From Candidatus Kerfeldbacteria bacterium (GTDB lineage Bacteria; Patescibacteriota; Patescibacteriia; Veblenbacterales; UBA10138): DNA of 15,326 nucleotides. Under the pieces are notes generated by a model. The model searched no databases, had not been told where the DNA came from, and saw only the letters and a program-made list of their open reading frames with translations. Position 1 is the stretch's first letter; every line of letters begins with the position of its first letter. This document shows, one piece after another, positions 9,101 to 15,326 of this stretch. The translations under genes and the position numbers were made by a program. The stretch lies in contig JACRFM010000080.1 of NCBI GenBank assembly GCA_016234305.1, forward strand, positions 1 to 15,326, in the 5' to 3' direction.

Positions 9101-11459
9101 AATTCGCGGGATTAAAAAGCGAGCCATATACATAATTAACCGCGGTAGAACCAACCATTTGCTGGCTGGAATACAAATAACTGTTTTGCGCCGAGGGAGC
9201 GCTCGCATTGGCAACTTCTTGCCACTCTACATCCATAAAAATTCTGTGTCCTGTATACCCTCCCCCCTCCTGCCTTAAAGCAATACCTTCACCTGGTTTT
9301 AAAATTAAACTTTCTTCAGAAGTGGTGGAAGAATAGGTATAAACTTTTTCCGACTGTCCTGACAGCGCGGGAGATGCTGCTGCGGCCACGGCGCTGGGCG
9401 AAGTTACCCCCAAAAGCCGCTCCAAACTTCCGGAGTATGATACGGTAACTCCGGTTCTTCTAATTATCATCGAACTGTTGGTACTGCTGGAATTTTTCTT
9501 TGGAATATCCGAAGCTGCAATTAATGTTCCCCCGGAGGTGGTAGAAATTCTCATAATGGAAAAAGGTATGGAGGTGGCTGCGGCAACAGAATCTACCCTA
9601 ATTGCCACGCGTTTAACCACCGCTGTAACGGTGGATGTTGGGGCGTTATAAAAACTTGAATAAACATAATCGGAAGTTGCGCTGCCCGTAATTTGCCCAA
9701 TAGACGTCATATATTCATTTTGGGTTGTGGGTTCTGAAGCCTGTTCTTTCCACTCCACTTGGAACCTAATATACTGGTCAACGTCTCCGCCTGCTTCGCT
9801 GTATAGCGCAATCCCCTCCCCGGGCTTAATTACAAGAGGCTCCCTATCCCCAAAGACAATATCTTTGTTCGCAATAATTTGTCCAACCGCCGCATCACCC
9901 GTAACTCCGGCAATTCTGGAATCCACACCGGAACCGGACAGGGTTGCGGTAACATTGTTATATCTCAATTCCATTGCGCTGTTATCAGATCCGGTATTCT
10001 TTTTTAAAACATCGCCTGCGGCGATCAACGAAGCCCCCGAGGCAGCGGAAATACGCCGAATAGAAATAGCCTGGTAGACAGCGCTTGAGTCTGCATCCGC
10101 CCTTATACCCAAACGTTTTATAACTGCATATTTGCCGGAAGCCGCCGGGTTAAAAAAAGTTGCGTACTTGCCGTTTGCGGCGGCGCCAAACTCTACCCTT
10201 GGATAGTTAATCATATATTCACCCTGAGCAGTGGGAGTGCTTACCTGTTCCGCCCACTCTACGCTTAATCTGGTAATTTGGTCTGCGTCCCCCGTCGCCC
10301 CAGAGTAAAGCCCTATACCCTCGCCCGGCTGTAAAATTATCTTTTCATCATCGCCAAAAAGCCTTACTGTTTTGTGCCCGTTAGGTTGGCTCGCCGCGCC
10401 ACAGGGGCTCACAGTTATAAAACCAGTTGTAGTTGCGGTGCTGGTTGATTGGGCAAATCCCAAAGTAACGCCCGCGTATCTAAATTCCATAGCGCTGTCG
10501 GGTGTTGTGGTATTTTTTTTCGGCGCTTCCGATGATGTAATTTGCGTGCCGCCCGACGCGCCAATAATTCTGGTAAGCCCTATGTTATTCGGATAAACCG
10601 CGGCGGCATCACAGGTGACATCTACGGAAAGTCTTTTAATAACAGCGGTCTTGCCGCTGCCCACGGGGTTAAAAAAGCTGGCGTAGCCGTATCCGGCGGT
10701 CGCTGCCGCTTCTACCCGCGGGTAATTAAGCATATATTCGCCTTGCGAAGCCGGAGCGCTGTCCAACTCGGTCCATTCCAAATACATCCTTACTCTCTGG
10801 TTAGCAGACCCTGCCGCTTCCTGGTAATAAGCCAGTCCTTCGCCTGGCTGTAAAATAATATTTTCTGCGTCTTGGAATGATTGGTCGCTTACAGAATCAG
10901 AAACACCCACCGCCCCAGCTCCAACTATTGTGGCTATTCTGGAAGCTGTTGTTGTGGCCATAGAAAAGGTCGGAGTAACTCCGGTATGCCTAATTAGAGC
11001 TACTGAATCATTTGAGTCTGTGTTCTTTTTTGGAATATCAGAAGTGGCAATTAACGTCCCACCAGTGCTGCTGCTTATACGCCTCACTGTCAAAGATTGA
11101 AAAGTAGCGGTGTTAACAGCGTCAGAAGCAATGCGCAAACGGCTCACGGATAAAGTTTTTCCGGAACCAACCGGATTCATAATTGTCGCGTAAACATAAC
11201 CGGCAGCAGTTGAGCCAGTAATTGGTCCAATATTAATTAAATACTGGGAGGTGCTGCCGGAAAGTGCCGCCTCAGCAGTGCCCGCGCCAAAATTATCCAC
11301 CACCTTGCCGGCCAGCTGGCTTAAATATAATTTATCGATAATTTTACTTTTTGCCAGATCCTGCAAAAATGGCGTTAGGGGGAAGCTTGAAAAAAATACC
11401 ACCATCACCATCAGCGGGACAAGCAAATATTTTTTTAATTTTTTAATATTTGCTGACAT
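6180..11459 (-). CDS. 1759-residue secreted protein: five-copy novel domain, DUF2341, LamG, Gly-rich tail
   Basis: The N-terminus is basic (KKLKK) with a hydrophobic segment at ~11-28 and an AEAAL site near 62-66, so it is exported. Residues ~72-925 are five tandem ~170-residue repeats described separately. A beta-rich linker follows at ~926-1160 with paired-Cys segments. DUF2341 lies at ~1165-1280 (WYNTAWAHRKAITID, LYMYFGN) and a LamG/concanavalin-like domain at ~1288-1495 (FTLEAWVN, GNWYHIVAVFDS, GKMDEARIS). A beta-helix-like stretch runs to ~1700 and a Gly-rich tail ends at 1759. DUF2341 with LamG is a known pairing in large bacterial surface proteins and suggests glycan or host-surface binding. 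The start overlaps the upstream serine hydrolase by 17 bases in another frame, consistent with translational coupling. No Shine-Dalgarno is visible. Later Met codons would lose the basic signal region, so the first ATG is preferred. Confidence 0.9.
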   Translation of the reverse strand: MSANIKKLKKYLLVPLMVMVVFFSSFPLTPFLQDLAKSKIIDKLYLSQLAGKVVDNFGAGTAEAALSGSTSQYLINIGPITGSTAAGYVYATIMNPVGSGKTLSVSRLRIASDAVNTATFQSLTVRRISSSTGGTLIATSDIPKKNTDSNDSVALIRHTGVTPTFSMATTTASRIATIVGAGAVGVSDSVSDQSFQDAENIILQPGEGLAYYQEAAGSANQRVRMYLEWTELDSAPASQGEYMLNYPRVEAAATAGYGYASFFNPVGSGKTAVIKRLSVDVTCDAAAVYPNNIGLTRIIGASGGTQITSSEAPKKNTTTPDSAMEFRYAGVTLGFAQSTSTATTTGFITVSPCGAASQPNGHKTVRLFGDDEKIILQPGEGIGLYSGATGDADQITRLSVEWAEQVSTPTAQGEYMINYPRVEFGAAANGKYATFFNPAASGKYAVIKRLGIRADADSSAVYQAISIRRISAASGASLIAAGDVLKKNTGSDNSAMELRYNNVTATLSGSGVDSRIAGVTGDAAVGQIIANKDIVFGDREPLVIKPGEGIALYSEAGGDVDQYIRFQVEWKEQASEPTTQNEYMTSIGQITGSATSDYVYSSFYNAPTSTVTAVVKRVAIRVDSVAAATSIPFSIMRISTTSGGTLIAASDIPKKNSSSTNSSMIIRRTGVTVSYSGSLERLLGVTSPSAVAAAASPALSGQSEKVYTYSSTTSEESLILKPGEGIALRQEGGGYTGHRIFMDVEWQEVANASAPSAQNSYLYSSQQMVGSTAVNYVYGSLFNPANSGKNYIVQRMETRVQATTTATYIAINFRRISTSTGGSLVTSSNLAPKNSSSGVATAEVRNLGPTVTYTSPTTSRLSVVITPGAVNQINGIQELQITTNDEFVLKPGEGIAMQMEAAGDTDQKVFFAVQWYEQAASAPTISVSGTVFDTDESTGLSSGLGLIMAVGPSTPYYATTTSGGVFSFTGVASTSASTIITIFLNTGGATQASLVFKYGNSCSGGNCSNMNLIKDAVVIDNEDTGSIANADLAACDNDSGSACSDADIGFTSNGGTLNITFSGDKLKINSGVTFAPGGNVTTQKLHVAGTYNAGTETLALTGSGTNTTCASGTLMPMCVTGTYNASTSTVSFRGTATTSVPSLNYYNLDFSPASGAPNYILGTLNSSGWYNTAWAHRKAITIDHNKVASSTSETYSNFPVLISMTDADLKYTGSGGQVGSSTGADILFTSSDGTTKLNHELEKYSSSTGETIAWVKLPSLSTSTDTTLYMYFGNSSSTLASQANPTSVWDSNYKAVYHLPDGTTLSAADSTSNANNGTITTPTAASGQIGGAGNFTTGDKITKSSTASLNISGSFTLEAWVNQTNLTGYHDVITKTNGTSDGNYYLETNGVNIDIGFYNGSGFTGFGSSGSGVSMSTGNWYHIVAVFDSTGNALKGYINGTQVINQSAGGATPQTNSASLSLGLGYIGENFLGKMDEARISSSVRSTDWIKTQYNNQSSTTTFYSVGALASVSSNPINVGGDLTTGGAGSPVVDVNTNNPALNIYGSLSIATGDSFLASGSATTTIDHNFSNSGTFTHNSGTVQFGTSTQVSVISSIATTTFYNFVVITPGKTINFQKVTAYVPVFVFANNFVITGSNGNQITIQSDTPGSQWMASFTNAQSNVSYAYIKDSGCYVVCANVTVTNGGNGGNNGSCWLGLPAIVSNVNYGGGEIYIGGGGGIVIGGGGTDGGGGSVDGGGGGGDSTGGGGSGGGGGGASP
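6183..6340 (-). repeat. glycine-rich low-complexity C-terminal tail
   Basis: About the last 52 codons (~1708-1759) of the large repeat protein are runs of three to six Gly with Ser, Asp and Thr between them, ending GASP. Codons are mostly GGC/GGA/GGT, giving a GCC/TCC-rich plus strand unlike the rest of the window. It could be a flexible tether or a surface-attachment tail. No LPXTG or PEP-CTERM-type signal is seen. Confidence 0.75.
8685..11246 (-). repeat. five tandem copies of an unrecognised ~170-residue domain
   Basis: The copies span residues ~72-239, 240-412, 413-580, 581-758 and 759-925 of the 1759-residue protein. Ordered landmarks recur: a YxYxSFFNP-type strand, SGK..(V/I)KRL, RRIS..(S/T)GG, a PKKN box followed by an acidic/Ser stretch and an Arg-containing strand, then (L/I)KPGEGIAL, an acidic GD.DQ turn, and a VEW.EQ strand followed by Pro/Thr/Gln. 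PKKN degrades to VLKKN in copy 3 and APKN in copy 5, while PGEG is kept in all five. The alternating hydrophobic pattern suggests a beta-sandwich. I do not recognise the family. Confidence 0.85.
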
Positions 11460-12438
11460 AGTCGTAAATTTTTTCTGAAATTTGTTTCATTATTTTTTCC
11501 GCCTCAACTCCGTCTTCGTCTGCTGTCCCCTTTTTTGCCTGCATCATCACTGAAAGAATATAGGGACGATGCGGAACATAAACTATGCCCGAGTCGGAAA
11601 ATAAATTATAGTCAACATTCTCCCCGTACTTATGGGCAAACTCAACTCCTACCGGAAGGCCGGCGGAAAGATATTTATTAAATGTTGACTGGGTAAGCAG
11701 CTTGATTATTTTTTCGGAATTCTCTCCATTCAAAAATGTGGCAAAATATAAAGACCTGAGCAGGCGGGAATATTCTTTTGCCGTAATTTTTCCTTCTTTG
11801 TCGAAAAGCTCATCAAGGCCTACTTCGTTTATAAGATCGGTAAAATCTCTCGCTTCAATATTCCGATATAAAATTCTATAAGCTGTATTGTCGGAATCTA
11901 CTAATAATTTTTGGAGGAGCTGATCTATGGTAAATCTCGTGCCAACGCTGTTTGAGCTATACAGATCTCCGGACTTAGGATCAATGTCCTGGTCCAACAA
12001 AACCAACTCGTCATCATGGTGCCAGGTTCCATCTTCAATTTTTTTCATTGTCACCATAGCAACAGGCAGTTTGGTGAGGCTCGCCGGCCAAAGTTTTAAT
12101 TCAGGATTTATTGCGACATTCATTCCGGTAGGAAAGTACTCAAAATAAATTGACATATCGAATTTGTCTTCATGCTCCTTGGCGACTGAAGTCAAATAAT
12201 TTCTGGCGTACTGGGCATTTACTATTAAATCTTTTTTTGAAGCCCTTCCTACGCTTGGGTCCAAATACTTTGAGTAAGGAACCGCGCAAGCAGACTGGCA
12301 GTTGTTACTAAAAAAAATCAAATATCCGCAAACTAAAAAACCAAGCAAAAAAACCGCAGCCAAAATTCTGTAGACTGTAACCTTTTTGCTCAAAACTTTA
12401 TTCAAGCTTTCCAATGTTTGTTTGCTGGAAGTGTTCAT
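11443..12438 (-). CDS. membrane-anchored serine hydrolase, class A beta-lactamase/DD-peptidase fold
   Basis: The product is 331 residues. An in-frame TAA directly precedes ATG 12438-12436, fixing the start. A transmembrane segment at ~24-43 puts the rest outside the membrane, with Cys47 and Cys51 just beyond it. The catalytic motifs of the penicillin-binding fold are visible: SLTK at 120-123 (nucleophile Ser120, base Lys123), SDN at 182-184 and KYG at 270-272 in place of KTG. The class A omega-loop ExxLN motif with the deacylating Glu is not seen between SDN and KYG, so true beta-lactamase activity is doubtful. A peptidoglycan carboxypeptidase/endopeptidase-like or degenerate role is more likely, by inference. 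It is the first gene of a probable two-gene unit whose second gene overlaps its end. It could help open or remodel the wall for the large exported partner. Confidence 0.88.
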   Translation of the reverse strand: MNTSSKQTLESLNKVLSKKVTVYRILAAVFLLGFLVCGYLIFFSNNCQSACAVPYSKYLDPSVGRASKKDLIVNAQYARNYLTSVAKEHEDKFDMSIYFEYFPTGMNVAINPELKLWPASLTKLPVAMVTMKKIEDGTWHHDDELVLLDQDIDPKSGDLYSSNSVGTRFTIDQLLQKLLVDSDNTAYRILYRNIEARDFTDLINEVGLDELFDKEGKITAKEYSRLLRSLYFATFLNGENSEKIIKLLTQSTFNKYLSAGLPVGVEFAHKYGENVDYNLFSDSGIVYVPHRPYILSVMMQAKKGTADEDGVEAEKIMKQISEKIYDYVSKY

Positions 12439-12447
12439 TTATTTTCG

Positions 12448-12478
12448 TTAACAAGCAGCATGATTATTTACTTGTTAA
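12448..12478 (-). promoter_or_regulatory. start-proximal leader hairpin of the serine hydrolase
   Basis: Arms 12448-12455 and 12471-12478 are exact complements of 8 bases with a 15-base loop. The hairpin is nine bases from the start codon, close enough to influence ribosome access. It is A/T-rich and modest in stability, so a regulatory role is only a suggestion. Confidence 0.3.
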
Positions 12479-12588
12479 TAAGATACAAACCAAAAAATTT
12501 CCTTTAATTCTAAGAAAATATGGTTTGTGGAACAAATTTAAATATTTAGTTTTATTTTTATTTCGAAATTTTGAACTTCTATACATAT

Positions 12589-12617
12589 ATTATAGCACGT
12601 CTTAACAAATAAAGCAA
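12589..12617 (-). promoter_or_regulatory. promoter of the serine hydrolase / giant repeat protein unit
   Basis: The minus strand has TGCTATAAT with TATAAT at 12589-12594, and TTGCTT at 12612-12617 as a partial -35 (three of six consensus bases) with 17-base spacing. The predicted transcript begins near 12582. It is the best -35/-10 pair in the window and the only promoter found upstream of the two overlapping genes. Confidence 0.6.
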
Positions 12618-12670
12618 ATTAATAGTTAGTTATATCAATATGTCCTATATGACTCATAATTTTAATTTGC
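12614..12670 (-). terminator. possible terminator of the fibre gene, overlapping stop codon and next promoter
   Basis: GCAAATTAA at the end of the fibre gene (including its TAA stop) is the exact complement of bases 12614-12622, and the right arm is followed on the transcript by TTTATTT. The loop is 39 bases and the arms are A/T-rich, so the terminator is weak. The distal arm shares bases with the -35 of the next gene. Confidence 0.3.
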
Positions 12671-15326
12671 GGGGACCGGATCTGTCGGCGCGGGAGATGG
12701 AGCTGGAGCGCTAGCAGTATCTGGAGCCGGAGCGGTTGTTGTGTCTGTTGGAGTTGTGCTGGTGTCCCCTGCCGGTGGCGGAGTTGTTGTAGTTGTGTCC
12801 GGAGTTGTTGTACCGCTTACTTGGCCTGAGTCTGTCGATGCCGGAGCAGAACTGCCAGTCGTCCCGGAAGCGCCGCCGGTTGTAATTTGCGCGGCAGGAT
12901 CAGATGGAGCGGAGACTACAGTAAGATTTACAGATGATTGCGATTTTGTTTCTTGCGGCTGGTCTAAGGCAATCCAGTCAAAGGTCATATCTTGCGTCAT
13001 CTGGATGCTGGTTTGAATTACAAAGCCGGTCGGAGTTTTTGTTGCTACGCCGTAGAAGAAGTTTGGCAAACCATTTACCGAAACAATTACTTTAGGAGCT
13101 GTTAAGTAAGGGGTGTTAAAGACCACTTCTGTCTGGTTGTCCCCTGCTTTAATTGTGGCGGTACCGGCGGTGTCGGTTCCAACAATTATATGCCCGGTGG
13201 TTTTTACATCGCCAACAGCATTAATGCTAAACAACGAAGTGGAAGCGTTGCTCACCGATAAAATTGTTGAGCTGGCGGTTGTTGTTGCGTTAGCCAAAAT
13301 ATTTATTGTGCCGTCGTTAGAAATTAACAAGCGGTTGTTTCCATTCTGTTGTAACTGCAGCAAGTTGCCGCTGCCTTTTTGGTTAATCAAGAATGCGCTG
13401 GCTAAAGTTGAAGATCCAACATTTGCAACTCCGCTGGTAGAAGTCGCGTTGGCTAATTGCCCATCCTCTTCACCGAGCACAAAAGTATTATTAATATTTC
13501 TCCAGCCGGTTTCTACGAACATCATTACTGTGCTGGTCGCGACGGTAGAAGTTGCCGTGCTGCTGGCAAAATTAATTCCTTCCAGCACTTGTCCAATTAC
13601 CACGCCACTTCTGGTTGCCTTCATTGCATAACCCGGCAACAAACCGGAAGAAGTTAAATAATCCCCTGGTTGCACTGGACCATTCTCATTTGTAATTTTA
13701 ACTTTAATGCGTCCTTTCAAAGCGACCGGATAAGGATGCGTGCTGGTAGCTAAGTTGTAACCAATTGTATTAAAGTCGCCGGAGTCTTCCGGATTAGCAG
13801 CAACGCCCAAAATTCTTTCATCATAAGAACGAGCGGTCTTAACTAATTGTGCAACAGTGTCGCCTTTGGTGGTTGTTGCAAATATTGAATTAGAAGCAAC
13901 TAAGACATCGCCAACGCTTACGTCTTCGGCCGTTGGGTACATTTCCTGGAAGTCAGCTAACGGGGTATTGGAACAATCCTGCAATACGTCTAAGCCGGTG
14001 CCGTTAGTGTCGTGACAAACCGCGCGGTTGTTAGTGGAAGAAGTCAAAGTTACAGCGGTGTTGCCGGCGGAGTTTACATAGAACTTCTGGGAACCAGCGA
14101 CTTTTAAGTTAATAAAGTTGCCGCTGGCAAAGCTGCCGCTGCCATTGCCAAAATTCATCAACAAACCATTTCCGGTGTAAGCGGAAGTTTCCTGGTAGAA
14201 AGATACTAAGTCAGCGGAGGTGGCGTCATTTGTATATGCGCGAATAGCATTGCCCTGGGTGGTGGTTGCGCTGTTGTCCAAGTCGGCAAACAAAGCGGCG
14301 GGCTGGACAACGCCACCGGCTTCACCTGTTGTTACCGCCTGCACACCAAAGGTTTTACCGAAAGCGGCAATACCGGTATTTATTCCGGCAGTGTTAGTGC
14401 CGGAGTATGCCTGGACTTCCAAACCGCGTACGGTGTTTGTTGCGGTTGTGCTGTCGGTGACCCTGATAAATTGTCCGTCAAAAGTGCTGGTTGCAGTGCC
14501 AACAACTGTGCTCAAGAATCGGTTGCCAAAAACGAATCCGCCATTGGTCGTGCTTTGCAAAGTTGTGGAGGCAAATATGCCGGCAATGGCATTGGCGCCG
14601 GAAGAATTAATTGATCCTTCTACATGCAATTTAGAAATCGGTGAATTTGTGCCAATACCAACGTAGCCGACAGAAGTAATTCTCATAGCTTCAGTTAATG
14701 TGCCGTTGTTCAAAGGCTTGAAATACAAATCTCCGCTTGCCGCTCCATTAGTATTATTAGTAATTATAGCTCCGACTCTACCATAAGACTGCAAACCAAA
14801 TGTGTCTGTTTGAGCCTGGAAGGAAATACTTGCCGCAGTGCTGGTATTTCTGCTCCCGTTATAAAGGATTAATTGCGCTGCTTCTGCGCCGGCGCTTGTA
14901 GTAACAGAAGTAAGTCCGGTATTAAACCAACCATTGCCATTAACAAACAAAGTTGTACCTTGGGAATTGGTGGTCCCGCCAACTACCGCGCTGCCGTTAA
15001 CCAAAAGTTTGCTTGTTGAGTTAGTAGTGTTAGTGCCAATGCCTACCCCACCTGTCGCGGTATTTACAAATAATGCAGGCGTTGAGCCGGTGGCAACATT
15101 TACATTACCCCAAACATCTAATGAGGCCGCCGGGCTCGTTGTTCCAATGCCTACTTCGCCATACTTATCTACCACAAACATAGACGTCCCCGTAGAAGAA
15201 GAAACGTTGAATGGATTTACTCCGCTGGAGCCTTGAACATTGAAAGTGTAAGAAGTGGAGGTGGCATTAACACCGGCTACTGTGCCGTTGTCTAATAGCA
15301 GGCCGGAAGTCAAAGTAGAAGGAGAA
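12662..15326 (-). CDS. fibre-like surface protein with GIGT repeats and Peptidase_G2-like domain (5'-partial)
   Basis: The frame stays open to the right edge (…SPSTL before the TTG at 15313), so the N-terminus is outside the window and the TTG is not the start. Numbering from 15313: residues ~56-235 carry stalk motifs VGIGTTSP..SLDVWG, GVGIGTN and YVGIGTNSP..LHVEG, as in phage tail fibres and bacterial surface fibres. A Ser/Thr-rich region follows. Residues ~454-605 (DFQEMYPTAEDVSVGDVL, YDERILGV, ALKGRIKVKI, GPVQPGDYLTSS, AMKAT, VIGQVLE) resemble the Peptidase_G2/intramolecular-chaperone domain at fibre ends. A small beta module at ~716-783 and a Thr/Pro/Ala-rich tail to PAN-TAA finish it. 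It is probably extracellular and multimeric. No S74-type chaperone is seen. Confidence 0.88.
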   Translation of the reverse strand, partial: SPSTLTSGLLLDNGTVAGVNATSTSYTFNVQGSSGVNPFNVSSSTGTSMFVVDKYGEVGIGTTSPAASLDVWGNVNVATGSTPALFVNTATGGVGIGTNTTNSTSKLLVNGSAVVGGTTNSQGTTLFVNGNGWFNTGLTSVTTSAGAEAAQLILYNGSRNTSTAASISFQAQTDTFGLQSYGRVGAIITNNTNGAASGDLYFKPLNNGTLTEAMRITSVGYVGIGTNSPISKLHVEGSINSSGANAIAGIFASTTLQSTTNGGFVFGNRFLSTVVGTATSTFDGQFIRVTDSTTATNTVRGLEVQAYSGTNTAGINTGIAAFGKTFGVQAVTTGEAGGVVQPAALFADLDNSATTTQGNAIRAYTNDATSADLVSFYQETSAYTGNGLLMNFGNGSGSFASGNFINLKVAGSQKFYVNSAGNTAVTLTSSTNNRAVCHDTNGTGLDVLQDCSNTPLADFQEMYPTAEDVSVGDVLVASNSIFATTTKGDTVAQLVKTARSYDERILGVAANPEDSGDFNTIGYNLATSTHPYPVALKGRIKVKITNENGPVQPGDYLTSSGLLPGYAMKATRSGVVIGQVLEGINFASSTATSTVATSTVMMFVETGWRNINNTFVLGEEDGQLANATSTSGVANVGSSTLASAFLINQKGSGNLLQLQQNGNNRLLISNDGTINILANATTTASSTILSVSNASTSLFSINAVGDVKTTGHIIVGTDTAGTATIKAGDNQTEVVFNTPYLTAPKVIVSVNGLPNFFYGVATKTPTGFVIQTSIQMTQDMTFDWIALDQPQETKSQSSVNLTVVSAPSDPAAQITTGGASGTTGSSAPASTDSGQVSGTTTPDTTTTTPPPAGDTSTTPTDTTTAPAPDTASAPAPSPAPTDPVPAN
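12665..12860 (-). repeat. Thr/Pro/Ala-rich low-complexity C-terminal tail
   Basis: About the last 65 codons of the fibre-like protein are Thr, Pro, Ala, Asp and Ser with short TTTT, PPP and APAP runs. Such tails are typical of wall-spanning or O-glycosylated linkers in exported proteins. No C-terminal hydrophobic anchor or sortase motif follows. Confidence 0.7.
14641..15154 (-). repeat. GIGT(T/N) stalk motifs of the fibre-like protein
   Basis: Three motifs (VGIGTTSP at 15131-15154, GVGIGTN near 15030-15052, YVGIGTNSP near 14641-14668) are each followed by a KL/SL.V.G strand. This is the repeating beta-unit commonly found in trimeric fibre stalks. The spacing is irregular (~35 and ~130 residues), so further degenerate units may lie between them. 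Confidence 0.7.

Larger units (their letters stand above)
12439..12661. other. intergenic region with promoter and three inverted repeats
   Basis: These 223 A/T-rich bases separate the fibre gene from the serine hydrolase. They hold an extended -10 promoter and a predicted leader of roughly 140 bases. Within the leader are two 8-bp inverted repeats (12485-12492 with 12521-12528, and 12448-12455 with 12471-12478). The second lies only nine bases from the ATG. A 9-bp inverted repeat at the far end is listed separately. I found no credible ORF in it. Confidence 0.6.

Noticed and set aside
8685..11246. CRISPR or mobile-element repeats
   Set aside because: The repeats are protein-level, ~510 bases long, diverged and in frame; no short direct repeats with spacers, transposase or terminal inverted repeats were found.
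11443..12438. Antibiotic-resistance beta-lactamase
   Set aside because: SLTK and SDN fit the fold, but the ExxLN omega-loop motif is absent and KTG is changed to KYG, so resistance should not be called.
13113..13631. 172-codon plus-strand ORF, and a 148-codon one at 14220-14666
   Set aside because: Both mirror the codon pattern of the fibre-like gene on the opposite strand; hydrophobic look comes from complementing Ser/Thr/Asn codons.
15311..15313. TTG as the start of the fibre-like gene
   Set aside because: The same frame continues upstream to the window edge with similar composition, so the gene is truncated rather than starting here.
1..15326. Alternative genetic code (TGA as Gly or Trp)
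   Set aside because: All large frames are free of in-frame TGA, Trp is TGG and Gly is GGN, and the observed stops are TAA.

Overview
The window looks like part of a Patescibacteria/CPR (Parcubacteria-like) genome. This rests on style: very large Ser/Thr/Ala-rich secreted proteins, fibronectin-III plus beta-helix mosaics, DUF2341-LamG architecture and 'GIGTTSP' fibre repeats. No rRNA, tRNA or phylogenetic marker is present to prove it. All stop codons seen are TAA and no in-frame TGA is read through, so the ordinary bacterial code fits.

All five genes are on the minus strand and read from high to low coordinates. In transcription order they are: (1) 15326-12662, a fibre-like protein with GIGT repeats, a Peptidase_G2-like segment and a Thr/Pro-rich tail, whose 5' end is outside the window; (2) 12438-11443, a membrane-anchored serine hydrolase of the class A beta-lactamase/DD-peptidase fold; (3) 11459-6180, a 1759-residue secreted protein with five tandem copies of an unrecognised ~170-residue domain, then DUF2341, LamG and a Gly-rich tail, overlapping gene 2 by 17 bases; (4) 6048-5164, a 294-residue secreted protein; (5) 5002-1, a giant fibronectin-III/beta-helix protein of at least 1667 residues, open at the window's left edge. 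Gene 5 has no stop codon inside the window, so it is easily missed by simple ORF calling.

The three intergenic gaps share a layout. Each has an inverted repeat (likely terminator of the upstream gene) touching or overlapping an extended -10 promoter (TGnTATAAT) for the next gene. Two of the promoters share an identical 16-mer. This predicts three transcripts starting inside the window: genes 2+3, gene 4 and gene 5.

Functionally the whole window is a cell-envelope/surface locus. Four proteins appear to be exported adhesin, fibre or carbohydrate-binding type proteins, and the fifth is a periplasm-facing wall-active-type hydrolase coupled to one of them. Genes 4 and 5 carry a related N-terminal beta-rich domain. 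The strongest candidates for undescribed biology are the five-copy PKKN/PGEG domain of gene 3, the shared domain of genes 4 and 5, and the pairing of the hydrolase with the giant repeat protein. No mobile element, CRISPR array or RNA gene was seen.
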